From: Tetraselmis striata
Lineage: Eukaryota > Chlorophyta > Chlorodendrophyceae > Chlorodendrales > Chlorodendraceae
NCBI GenBank assembly: GCA_006384855.1
Contig: VCJN01003563.1
Span: 186,001-250,000, forward strand
Direction: 5' to 3'
DNA: 64,000 bases
Under the pieces are notes generated by a model that worked only from the letters and a program-made list of their open reading frames with translations, did no database searches and was not told where the DNA came from. A program made the translations under genes and the position numbers. This document shows, piece by piece, positions 33,411 to 43,102 of this stretch. How positions within the stretch are numbered: position 1 is the stretch's first letter; every line of letters begins with the position of its first letter.

Positions 33411-34684
33411 ATCTCGGCAGCGAGACGGCCATGCGGCCTAGCCACCTAGCCGCCGACGGTGAAGCATACATTGTTACAGCCCCCTTAGGACTTAGGCCGA
33501 ATAGTCGTCCAGCCATAGATAGTCCTAAAGCAGGAGCTGAGTCGAGGGCCCATTGGATCGTTATTCCACACGGCCAGGAATAATGAGCGGAGATTTGGGA
33601 AAAGGGATTCTTACAGTACCGGAACTCGGTAACCTGGGTGACTGGCCCGGCGGTGGTTTTGCCGGCCTATTTATAGTCGCTGGTTTCCGTCATTCCGTGC
33701 GCTGCGTATTGATTCCAATTCCCGCCACTTGTGCTGCGTGTAACTACTAGACTAATACTAAAATCGACGTGTGCGGTCCTAATCCGCGGCCCATCGCTAT
33801 TTTAGTAACACACAACTAACTACAGACAGGTTCCTAGCACCTTCGTCTGTCCGCAGCACAGTGATATAATATTTATCTACTATTGCTATAGCAAATGCTA
33901 TAGCGTTCTAGATTGTTCTAGTAGGCTCTAGTACCTACTACTAACACTCCACTAAGGCAGCGCTCCATCTAACGCTTGGTATCATCATCCTCTAGCAGGT
34001 GACACCATAGCGTACGACAATCGCGCTCCTGCTGGTACGCAGGCGTAAGTACAGGTTACTCGCACCCCATGTGGGTACTCGTAATACTGTCCTGCACTAC
34101 TAGTCGCCTGGTAGTCGCTCGTACTGACGCCTCGTCGTCCTCGTACCAGTACTTCGCCTTCACTTGTACTCGCACTCGCAATGCTCATACTCGTACTTCG
34201 CTCGGCTTGTACTCGTTCTTGTCCGCCTCAGTCGCCAGTTCTTCGCTCCTCCGTCGGCTCCCGCAGTACAAAGTACAGCAGTGTAGAGTACATAACATAC
34301 ATCCTCTACATAGTACAGTTCCCGCAGGTGGAACGGATGATGGCCACTGCAACAACGATTGCATGGCTGCTGGGACAGTGGATGTGGTGCCTCGCTCTGT
34401 AACTCGGTAGCCGGGCTATTCTCGTCCGGATTCAGTGCCATTGGAGATCGGGCCTCAGAGGTCGGGGGATAACACGGCGGAGCTGGGACAAATTCGATTG
34501 AATTACACTTCGAACGTCTGACGGCATACTCCGCCCCAACCCGTCATTGGTCATTCAGGTTCATGGTCTTAAGACCCTTAGAGGTTTTGGTGGCAGCGAC
34601 TTTAGCTTGCCAACCCTTTTTGCACACGATCTCGCCAGCGAGACGGCCATGCGGCCTAGCCACCTAGCCGCCGACGGTGAAGCG
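33411..34684. repeat. Pair of near-identical 55-bp direct repeats 1.2 kb apart
   Basis: 33411-33465 and 34629-34684 share cagcgagacggccatgcggc followed by ctagccacctagccgccgac with almost no difference. The enclosed segment has no recognised coding. This could be the ends of an element or the product of recombination between two insertions. Confidence 0.6.
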
Positions 34685-35765
34685 CAGCGCTAGAGAAGGC
34701 TGTGAGATCCGGGGGCATAGAAGCGGGGGAACACGCACATGCGGGCGGTCACGTGGTCGGGTGTGTGTACGGACGAGCGTCATGCACATCCGGTGCGGAT
34801 GGCGCGTATAGGCTGGCGCCATGTACTCGTCAAACCACCGCCCGTCTAATATATGGGTCAGACGGGTATCAAGAACCGTCAAGTAGGGCCATCTAGATGG
34901 GGTAAAATGGGGTCTAATATTCGTATGCCCGTTAGGTGCTCGTAGCGAGTACCCGCGATTAGCAGCACGTCACCTCGGCTACGGTACCTGGACTCTGCGA
35001 CTTTCGCAGTAGCTTGCTCATGTAATTATGGACTCAGTGAAATTTACTACTGATGTATATTATCATTTTTATATTATTTATATCCTCACAATATGGCGGT
35101 ATCATACGAAATCATTTTTAAAATCCTTTATTTTAAATTATGGTGACAGTACCCACTAACATCACTGTGAGATTCAGATGTGACGTAAATGTGCCCTACT
35201 GGTGACGAACGACGACATACGGGGACGATACGGGACGGACGAGGGACGTGGATTTCATACCCAGTAGCGACGACTATCGCGCGCGACCTGTAAAGTACTA
35301 TATAAATTTCTCGTTTCCATAATTTCATCAAATTGATATGCGCACGCGGGCTCGCGTGTCGCCCGCCGACGCGGAGCACCCGGGCTAAGTACAGGCGGAT
35401 GTACGCACTCATTGCACATCGCCGCACATCGCTGACCGCACATCGCTGACCGCTGACCCCGCGGTGTGCCGCGATGTGCGGCACGACGGGCGGAGGTGTG
35501 GGCGGATGTAGGTGGTACGGTAGGTGGTAGGCGGTAGGTGGTGTTCGTAGGTGCGCGTTTTAATGCAGCCGCCCTAATTGCTGATGATTGTGTAACGCCC
35601 CAGCACGCGCATGAAGTACGGGGTCGCCTCACGGTCACCGCCGCTCACCGTTGAATCAAGCGCGGACAGCCGCGCACTCGCATCTGTGTTGCCTGCGGGT
35701 GGTGGGTTACATCCACCCCAACTCTCACCCCCCCCCCCCCCCGCCCCCCGCGCGCGGCAGCAGGC
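34685..35765. other. Upstream region of the zinc-finger/Tudor-like gene
   Basis: AT-rich core (about 35040-35140), then GC-rich sequence with a short tandem gcacatcgc(c/t)gac motif at about 35413-35460 and a C-run at about 35730-35743 close to the start codon. No other gene seen. Confidence 0.4.
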
Positions 35766-37848
35766 ATGCCGGCAAAGGGATGGATAGCGAGTGTGTCGAA
35801 GGATGGCGTGTACACATGCAAGCACTGCCACGGCATCGTGACGGGTAGTAGTGAAAGGACGGCGCGAGAGCGGCACTTCCGGAAATACCCGAACTGTAGC
35901 CACTCGTTGAAGCGTGCGGCTAAGTTGCGCCGCAAGGCCGCCTTATCACAAGCAGCAGCAGCAGGGGCGGCAGCAGCAGCAGCAGCAACAGCAGCAACAA
36001 GCGCGGCAGCAGGAGTAGCTGCAGCCGTCGGAAACGGCCCGCCGGCGCCGGTCTCGGACGACGGCGGCTCGAAGGTGGACGATGTGATGGGCGTGGGGGA
36101 GGACCCCGTTGGCGAAGACGGTATGGACATCGACGCGCCTGCGTGGCCGCCGGCGGGCGTCGAACCCGCGATGAGGGCGTGATATGGAAAGGCGATCCCG
36201 GCGACTTCTACATGAAGGTCATCGCCAAGAAGTTCCGGGGAGTATGGCACTACGGCGTGATAACCGGCGTCGTTACCGAGTGGGTGTTGGAGGACTACGG
36301 CGGGGCGACCCAGTGGCGCGCTGTTTTCGAGGACGGTGACATTGTGGACCTTCTGCGTTCAGAGGTGAGTGGGCCCGGCCTGCGTGCTGGTGGCACCACT
36401 CAACTGCGGTTGTATGGAATCACACGCACCCGCCCGGTCGGCGTGGCAGGTTGTGGAGGCTATGGCGGCTGCCCAGGAGCACCCCCCTGTGGATGCGGAC
36501 GGGGAGGCTCGCTTGGTAACCGTCCATCAAGGCGATGACTTGTCCAGTGAATCACGCACCTTGCCCGGCGTGCGTTCAACACAACCCGGCTGGCGGAGGC
36601 CAAGCAGAACACTGGCTGCCATGGCGTGTGCCATGTGCATGTGGTCCTGGGCTATGTCAGCATGATCAACCTCTTCCCCCTCGCGCCGTTCCACCTGTTT
36701 TTTTTTGGCTTGGGAAGGGACTTCTGGAGGAAATTTGTCACCGTGCAGGGCCACATTGGATTCCGAGCTATGAAGCAGGAAGACCGGCGCCAGGCTTTAG
36801 TCCCGATACCCAGCAACTTTGAACGCGGGTTGCGCCCTTCGTTTGCAGTGTCCAAGAATCGAAAGGTAACCCCCCCCCCCCCCCCCCCCCCGGGCGTGGG
36901 CGTGGGCGTGGGCGTGGGCGTGACGGCATTCCCCTCCATGACTGCAGGGTCAGGCAAGGTGACGGTGCAGTCCGGCTGGGTCATGGAGGACTGCTTGCAC
37001 CACATGGAAACGTTTTCCATTCTTAACGCCGGTCCGCTGCTCGAGGAGGCCCGGGTGAAGGCGATCATGACCGAGAAGGAGCTTCGCGTCCCTAGGCGGT
37101 GCTTGGGCACATGTACAAGCGCATGCAAGGAGCTGCGTGGTTCGTCACGCGGTGGGGGTTGCAGAATGTGGTGACGGAGGAGGACGGCCCCGAGCGCAAG
37201 GCGCAGGTGGACGCGCTCACTAGGGAGGGGAGGACTCGATACCCCGCGCGGCGCCAAGGCGCGGCGGCCGGGGCAGCGCGGCGCCAAGGCGCGGCGGCCG
37301 GGGCAGCGCGGCGCCAAGGCGCGGCGGCCGGGGCAGCGCGGCGCCAAGGCGCGGCGGCCGGGGCAGCGCGGCGCCAAGGCGCGGCGGCCGGGGCAGCGCG
37401 GCGCCAAGGCGCGGCGGCCGGGGCAGCGCGGCGCCAAGGCGCGGCGGCCGGGGCAGCGCGGCGCCAAGGCGCGGCGGCCGGGGCAGCGCGGCGCCAAGGC
37501 GCGGCGGCCGGGGCAGCGCGGCGCCAAGGCGCGGCGGCCGGGGCAGCGCGGCGCCAAGGCGCGGCGGCCGGGGCAGCGCGGCGCCAAGGCGCGGCGGCCG
37601 GGGCAGCGCGGCGCCAAGACAGCGCATACAGCGGAATCGGCGGAAAGGGATGCATTACAAGCTGTGGACGGCAGCCGCTGAAAACTATGCGGTCATGCCG
37701 CAACAACCCCAGCACTGGCTTCTGGATACCTCTGATCTGGCTGACGGCGGCGGGCTGCGGGATGCAGGGCCGCATGACTGAGGTGGCGGTGCTGGTGAGC
37801 CCGGAGAGTCTGCATGCGGCGGAGGCGGCGCAGCCGCATAGGCACTAG
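35766..37848 (+). pseudogene. Zinc-finger plus Tudor-like transposon-type gene, probably frameshifted
   Basis: Exon 35766-36120 begins MPAKGWIASVSKDGVYTC and carries a Cys/His set (CKHCHG ... RHFRKYPNCSH) like a BED-type finger, then an Ala-rich linker. It joins in phase 1 to exon 36192-36364, a Tudor-like domain (KKFRGVWHYGVITGVV ... WRAVFEDGDIVDLL), of the kind common in algal and plant mobile-element proteins. Further coding-like blocks: GYVSMINLFPLAPFHLFFFG ... RDFWRKFV (about 36640-36864) and SGWVMEDCLHHMETFSI (from 36972). The frame then changes near 37093-37100 to GHMYKRMQGAAWFVTRWGLQ and enters twelve 10-residue repeats. The frame change has no good intron, so the gene is likely broken, or the sequence has an error there. 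The piggyBac-like look of the LFPLAPFHLFFF block is only suggestive. Confidence 0.45.
37246..37617 (+). repeat. Twelve perfect 30-bp tandem repeats
   Basis: The unit gcgcggcgccaaggcg followed by cggcggccggggca is repeated twelve times without a single difference, plus a partial unit. As 30 is a multiple of three the reading frame survives. On the plus strand it encodes ARRQGAAAGA repeated, and frames on the minus strand are also open (RALAPRCPGR). Perfect identity implies very recent expansion or active homogenisation. Confidence 0.95.
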
Positions 37849-38568
37849 ACAATGCTCTGAAGCGAGCCCCAATTGTCTGCCCAGCGCCTGCCCCAATGTA
37901 ACGCACCAGCTTGGCAGCAATTGGCAGCTCTTTTGCCCCCCCTCCACCCCACAGACACACTACCAATACCAGTTTCTCATCCCGGCGGGCAGTTGATGCG
38001 TATACCCAGGCTTGTGCGTACGCGGTGCGGGGGGGGGGGGGGGGGGGGGGAATCACTATAGCTAAGCTAGTGATGTGAGATATGAGTGCAGCAACAGATA
38101 TTGTGCAAGATATAATACGATGGCATGCAAGCGGGTCCCCGCTCTTCCACAATCATTGGCCCTGCTCCCTCTTGCCCCGCCCCCGGTGCCCTTTAGCTGC
38201 TCTCAGCATCCCGAGTGGGATGGGCGGGGCAGCGGTTGCTACCGAGTGAGGCGTAGCATCGTTTGCAGTGGCAACGCAGCCTTTCCGGTGTGACGCCGCC
38301 TGGATGTAACCCAGCAGTACGCGCAAAGTGCAAGTGCAAGCTGCTGATGGCGGGGATCCCGCGCGGGGGGGGGGGGGGGGGGGGGGGGCAGCGGCTGTGG
38401 GATAGGCGCGGCAGCGGTTGCTACAGAGTGAGGCGTCGCATTGTTTGCAGTAGCAACGCAGCCTTTCCGGTTGCATAGTGTGACGCAGCCTGGATGTAAC
38501 CCAGCAGTACGCGCAAAGTGCAAGTGTTACACGTCCGTGTGCCCCACCCAATGACATTGCGCCCGACC
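37849..38568. repeat. Region with a duplicated ~120-bp unit (38216-38335 and 38398-38525)
   Basis: Both copies share ggcagcggttgctac, gagtgaggcgt, gcaacgcagcctttccggt and tggatgtaacccagcagtac, separated by a long G-run (about 38366-38387). Another G-run lies at about 38030-38050. No gene seen. Confidence 0.7.
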
Positions 38569-39303
38569 TCACTGACGGCATGTCTCGCTCTCCTTCAGCT
38601 CCTGGGCCGTCCGCCGCCTCACCCTGCGCACCCTACCAGCCGCGCGTGCCTTCTCGGAAGCCTCACACACGGCGGCGCGAGTCGCGTCGTGGAACGCGTC
38701 CCTGACATGGCGGAACTCCGCCCTCTTCGTGGCCGTGGTCGGGCAGGGGACTGCCCGCTGATGGGTCGCCATGCATGGGTACTTGGGGCCGCACAAAGCC
38801 GGGGTGCCGTCGCAGCAACACTCCCAGTCCGTCCGTTGGCCGCAGTCCACGCATGACGGGCGTCCGGCCAGGACACGCACATGATAGTGCATGTGGCCGC
38901 CTCCCGCCACTGCTCGTAGTGCTCCGGTCAACATGGCGACGAGCAAGTCGGCATGTCCCGCAGGTGGCTGCCGGGCGGGTGGCGCGAGCGCAGCCTCGCT
39001 CGCCTCGACAACCCCCTCAGCCCGATCAGTCGCCTCGACCACGGCCTCCTCCGCCTCCTGACGCGGCGCACCAGGCGCATCATCGTCGCCTGGCAGGGCG
39101 TTCCCCCCCCGCAACGGCGCCGTCGGCGGTGGCCGACGCCGTCGTGGCGGGGTGTTGTGAGGAGGTGGCCCTAGACATAGGTGGGGCCGGCACCGCCATG
39201 TGTTGCTCCACATGCGGTGCGGTTCCTGACGCGACAGCTCCGTCGCACCAGTACCGGCGCCGGCACCCCACGCACGCCTGCTGGGCTTACCACCAACCGG
39301 CAT
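38569..39303 (-). pseudogene. piggyBac-like transposase C-terminal Cys-rich region
   Basis: The minus-strand frame contains HYHVRVLAGRPSCVDCGQRT, then a Trp, a run of three Cys, PALC, PCM and a final His. This order (CxxC, aromatic-x-C, C, PLC-like, PCxxxxH) matches the RING/zinc-ribbon tail that ends piggyBac-family transposases. About 70 basic residues follow to a stop at 38569. I see no DDE catalytic domain upstream on this strand before the satellite, so it is a fragment or the last exon of a lost gene. N-terminal parts of this frame are low-complexity and not trusted. Confidence 0.45.
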
Positions 39304-40217
39304 GTTTCCTTTGGGAGGCGGTTCATCCGCGTCGGAGGTGAGCGGCGGTGCCTGTGTGGGTGTGGATACTGCCGGCCATTAGGGCTCCCGCCGCCTGTCG
39401 CTCCGCCGACCCACGCCGCGGCGTGTGCTGCGCCCCGCATAGTCGCCTCGAATATAATATACATGACGCGGGGACGGGGGGGGATTCGTGCGTTTCGTAT
39501 GTCGGCGGAAAGGCGTGCGAAGCTGCGGCTGGCGAAGGTGGTGGAAGTAAGCGTGGCGGCGTCGGCGGCGTATTACCGTGCGTGCATGCGTGCGCAACCC
39601 CGCGGCAGCAAGCGCCGGACTCGGCGTGTGCCAGCGGCAGAGCTGCGAAGCCATGGACACGGTACGGGATGCCAAGTCTGGCTAAGCAACTGCCGAGGCT
39701 GGCGGCTTAACCCCCATGTCCGGCGGTTGAGGGACGGAAAGTGCGTAGAAGTTGATCGGGAAAGCGGGCATATAAGCCTGGCTGTGCTAGGTTCCTATTA
39801 AGTAATGGCGGTTTGTGCTAAGTAATTCTTAGGGGTAGACCATGCAGCGCAGGTAGGGGGCGGTATAAATGAGGCCGGGCACATATACTGCTCCACGAAA
39901 CGACACTGTCGCACGTGTAGTTGAATAGACGCCCCCCCCCCCCCCCCCCCCGCCGGGTCGGCCCGCCGGGTCGGCCCGCCGACCCGCCACGGCATGTAAT
40001 ATTTGTCATGCATCGCCGGGGTATGTGTGAGTGGATGCCCCGCCGCCACATCCCCCCCCCCACCCCCCCCCCCCCCCCCATTTACACTTGTGCACTCATA
40101 AAGTTTGGGCTGGTTTCGGAGCAATACATGTACGTATGTATATACATACAATGGAACGTAGGACCTGCGCGGAAAGAGGGGGGGCTGGCGGAATGCGTTG
40201 GGGGTGCGTAGAGTAGC
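39304..40217. other. Unassigned stretch left of the satellite
   Basis: Plus-strand frame 39499-39801 (SAERRAKLRLAKVVEVSVAA) is Arg-rich and unrecognised. C-runs occur at about 39932-39951 and 40051-40079. A TGTATATACATACA patch lies at about 40135-40150. Confidence 0.4.
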
Positions 40218-42077
40218 GTGTTGGTGAGATTCGGGGTGCATCGGACGCCGGATGCCCATCCACCCAGCGTAAAAGACGCCTACGTAATATTCACACTATA
40301 TATATTCACACGCAAATATGTGAAAACCGGACATTCCGTGCCGGATGGGTGGGAATACGGCGTCCGATGCAGCCAAAACCCCAGCAACACGCTATTCTGT
40401 GCACCGCCAATGCACTCCGCCAGCACCGCCTCATTCTCTGTCGATTTCGAAAACGCCTTCACATTACCCACCGCTAATTGCAATTGCCACCGTGTAATGT
40501 TGTCACGATGTGCGCACACAACAACACTTACTACCGGTTCCGACGCGGATGGAGGCGAGGCTTGCGGAGTGCGTTGGGGGTGCGTAGAGTAGCGTGCTGC
40601 AAATAATTGGGGTGCATCGCTCGGACGCCGGATGCCCACCCACCCGGCGTAAAAGACGCGTAATATTCACACTTTATTAACACACAAATGTGTGAAAACC
40701 GGACATTCCGTGCCGGATGGGTGGGAATACGGCGTCCGATGCAGCCAAAACCCCAGCAACACGCTATTCTGTGCACCGCCAATGCACTCCGCCAGCACCG
40801 CCACATTCTCTGTCGATTTCGAAAACGCCTTCACATTGTCCACCGCTAATTGCAATTGCCACCGTGTAATGTTGTCACGATGTGCGCACACAACAACACT
40901 TACTACCGGTTCCGACGCGGATGGAGGCGAGGCTTGCGGAGTGCGTTGGGGGTGCGTAGAGTAGCGTGCTGCAAATAATTGGGGTGCATCGGACGCCGGA
41001 TGCCCACCCACCCGGCGTAAAAGACGCGTAATATTCACACTGCTTTATTAACACACAAATGTGTGAAAACCGGACATTCCGTGCCGGATGGGTGGGAATA
41101 CGGCGTCCGATGCAGCCAAAACCCCAGCAACACGCTATTCTGTGCACCGCCAATGCACTCCGCCAGCACCGCCTCATTCTCTGTCGATTTCGAAAACGCC
41201 TTCACATTACCCACCGCTAATTGCAATTGCCACCGTGTAATGTTGTCACGATGTGCGCACACAACAACACTTACTACCGGTTCCGACGCGGATGGAGGCG
41301 AGGCTTGCGGAGTGCGTTGGGGGTGCGTAGAGTAGCGTGCTGCAAATAATTGGGGTGCATCGGACGCCGGATGCCCACCCACCCGGCGTAAAAGACGCGT
41401 AATATTCACACTTTATTAACACACAAATGTGTGAAAACCGGACATTCCGTGCCGGATGGGTGGGAATACGGCGTCCGATGCAGCCAAAACCCCAGCAACA
41501 CGCTATTCTGTGCACCGCCAATGCACTCCGCCAGCACCGCCACATTCTCTGTCGATTTCGAAAACGCCTTCACATTGTCCACCGCTAATTGCAATTGCCA
41601 CCGTGTAATGTTGTCACGATGTGCGCACACAACAACACTTACTAACGGTTCCGACGCGGATGGAGGCGAGGCTTGCGGAGTGCGTTGGGGGTGCGTAGAG
41701 TAGCGTGCTGCAAATAATTGGGGTGCATCGGACGCCGGATGCCCATCCACCCGGCGTAAAAGACGCGTAATATTCACACTGCTTTATTAACACACAAATG
41801 TGTGAAAACCGGACATTCCGTGCCGGATGGGTGGGAATACGGCGTCCGATGCAGCCAAAACCCCAGCAACACGCTATTCTGTGCACCGCCAATGCACTCC
41901 GCCAGCACCGCCTCATTCTCTGTCGATTTCGAAAACGCCTTCACATTATCCACCGCTAATAATTGCAAATGCCACCGTGTAATGTTGTCACGATGTGCGC
42001 ACACAACAACACTTACTACCGGTTCCGACGCGGATGGAGGCGAGGCTTGCGGAGTGCACTTGCGGTGCACAGACTAG
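40218..42077. repeat. Satellite array of five ~370-bp units in alternating subtypes
   Basis: Units are marked by gtgaaaaccggacattccg at about 40320, 40691, 41062, 41430 and 41801 (spacings about 371, 371, 368, 371). Subtype A has cctcattctc and ttcacattac/ttcacattat; subtype B has ccacattctc and ttcacattgt. Most copies also differ by ctgctttatt versus ctttatt. Order is A-B-A-B-A, a higher-order dimer of about 740 bp. Each junction has ~30-bp arms (gcatcggacgccggatgccc versus gggaatacggcgtccgatgc) that form an inverted repeat. The last unit decays after about 42045. Open frames inside units are by-products. Confidence 0.92.
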
Positions 42078-42516
42078 CGGGAGACTAGACCCATTGTCGC
42101 TTATTTACAAGCACGGGCGGTGCTGCCAGACTTGATCGTCTACGGCCGATATAATATTCACACTATATTAACATCGGTGCACACCGCCGCACACCGCCGC
42201 ACACCGCCGCACACCGCCGCACAACGGTGCGCGCGCACATTCGTCGCACACATTATCCCGGATTCACTCGCCGTATCCATTACGCCGTGCTACTTCAACA
42301 ATAAACATTGCGAACTTACACCGACACAATGCCGCACCGACTAGCTCTTGACAATACGTGCATATAAATAGTAGTGGCGCGCTGCTCCTCGCCTCCGATG
42401 TGTCGTTGACTGCTGCGGAAGGCGGTCGTCGACTGGGTGTTAGTTTCTCCACCTCGGCCGCCCCCCCCCCCCCCGCCCCCCCCCCCCCCCCCTTCCCCTT
42501 CACCGCTCACAGCGCC
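42078..42516. other. Post-satellite region with CACACCGCCG short repeats
   Basis: Contains four to five copies of gcacaccgcc(g) at about 42178-42225, a repeat of the satellite words tattcacact / attaac at about 42147-42168, and broken C-runs (about 42463-42492) just before the next ATG. Probably the upstream region of the following small gene. Confidence 0.5.
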
Positions 42517-42806
42517 ATGGCCGACCTCGCCCCCCCGGGCAAAAGTGGGCGGCGAGCCTTGTTGTCTCGCGTGTCCGCGCCGCCGGCATCGAGGAGGGAC
42601 GAGAAAGACATGAGGAAACCCGTGACAAGGTGGGCGCGCAACAAAACACTCCATCCTCCGCATTAGCACGCACCCACTCGTGGCTAACTTGTGCCGCGCG
42701 CAGGTTCGTCCGGGAGCGCCGTAAGGCCCACCTCAACGCCAAGGCTTCCACAGTGCCAGCGGCGCAACTCGTGGTGGCCGAGGAGGCCGCATCCTCAGCC
42801 GCTTAA
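42517..42806 (+). CDS. Small basic protein, two exons (71 aa)
   Basis: Exon 42517-42629 (MADLAPPGKSGRRALLSRVS...) and exon 42704-42806 (RFVRERRKAHLNAKASTVPA...) join at AG|GTGGGC and gcgcgcag, giving 71 residues and TAA. The protein is Arg/Lys/Ala-rich with no domain I know. The clean phase-2 junction supports a real transcript, but short GC-rich frames arise easily by chance here. Confidence 0.4.
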
Positions 42807-42879
42807 AGGCGAAACGATTGTGGCTTGTTGTGGGTGTCTGGGCACAGGGGGCGTCCCGACGCCAAGGTAAGGAAAGCTC

Positions 42880-43102
42880 ATGGCGGCGTCGTCGACGGCA
42901 CAGCCTCCCGGGGTGGTGAAGACACTGACGGATGACAAGAAGCGGAAGAGGCCAGTGAAGAAACGCCGAGGTAAGAAACTGACGGTCGCGGAGTCGGAGG
43001 CGGAGTCGGAGGCGCAGGCGAGGCGGCGGAGGCGGAGGCGGAGGCAGCGAGATCGTCGAAGCGGAGGGTCCCCCGGGCACGCAAGAACAAGAACAAGCAG
43101 TA
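42880..43102 (+). CDS. Lys/Arg-rich short open frame
   Basis: ATG at 42880 opens MAASSTAQPPGVVKTLTDDK, then KKRKRPVKKRRGKK, a strong nuclear-localisation-like stretch, then a repetitive AESEAESEAQARRRRRR segment before low-complexity G/C runs. A consensus donor (GTAAGAAA) at 42971 suggests the first 30 codons may be a spliced exon. No downstream exon was found. Confidence 0.3.

Noticed and set aside
36652..37617. 321-codon minus-strand open frame over the 30-bp repeats
   Set aside because: Open only because a 30-bp repeat keeps any frame open. The rest of the frame has no protein-like features.
40280..42077. Recurring ~90- and ~120-codon open frames in the satellite
   Set aside because: They repeat because the satellite unit repeats. 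Both strands are open, start positions do not agree with any splice or promoter signal, and the sequence divergence shows no coding pattern.
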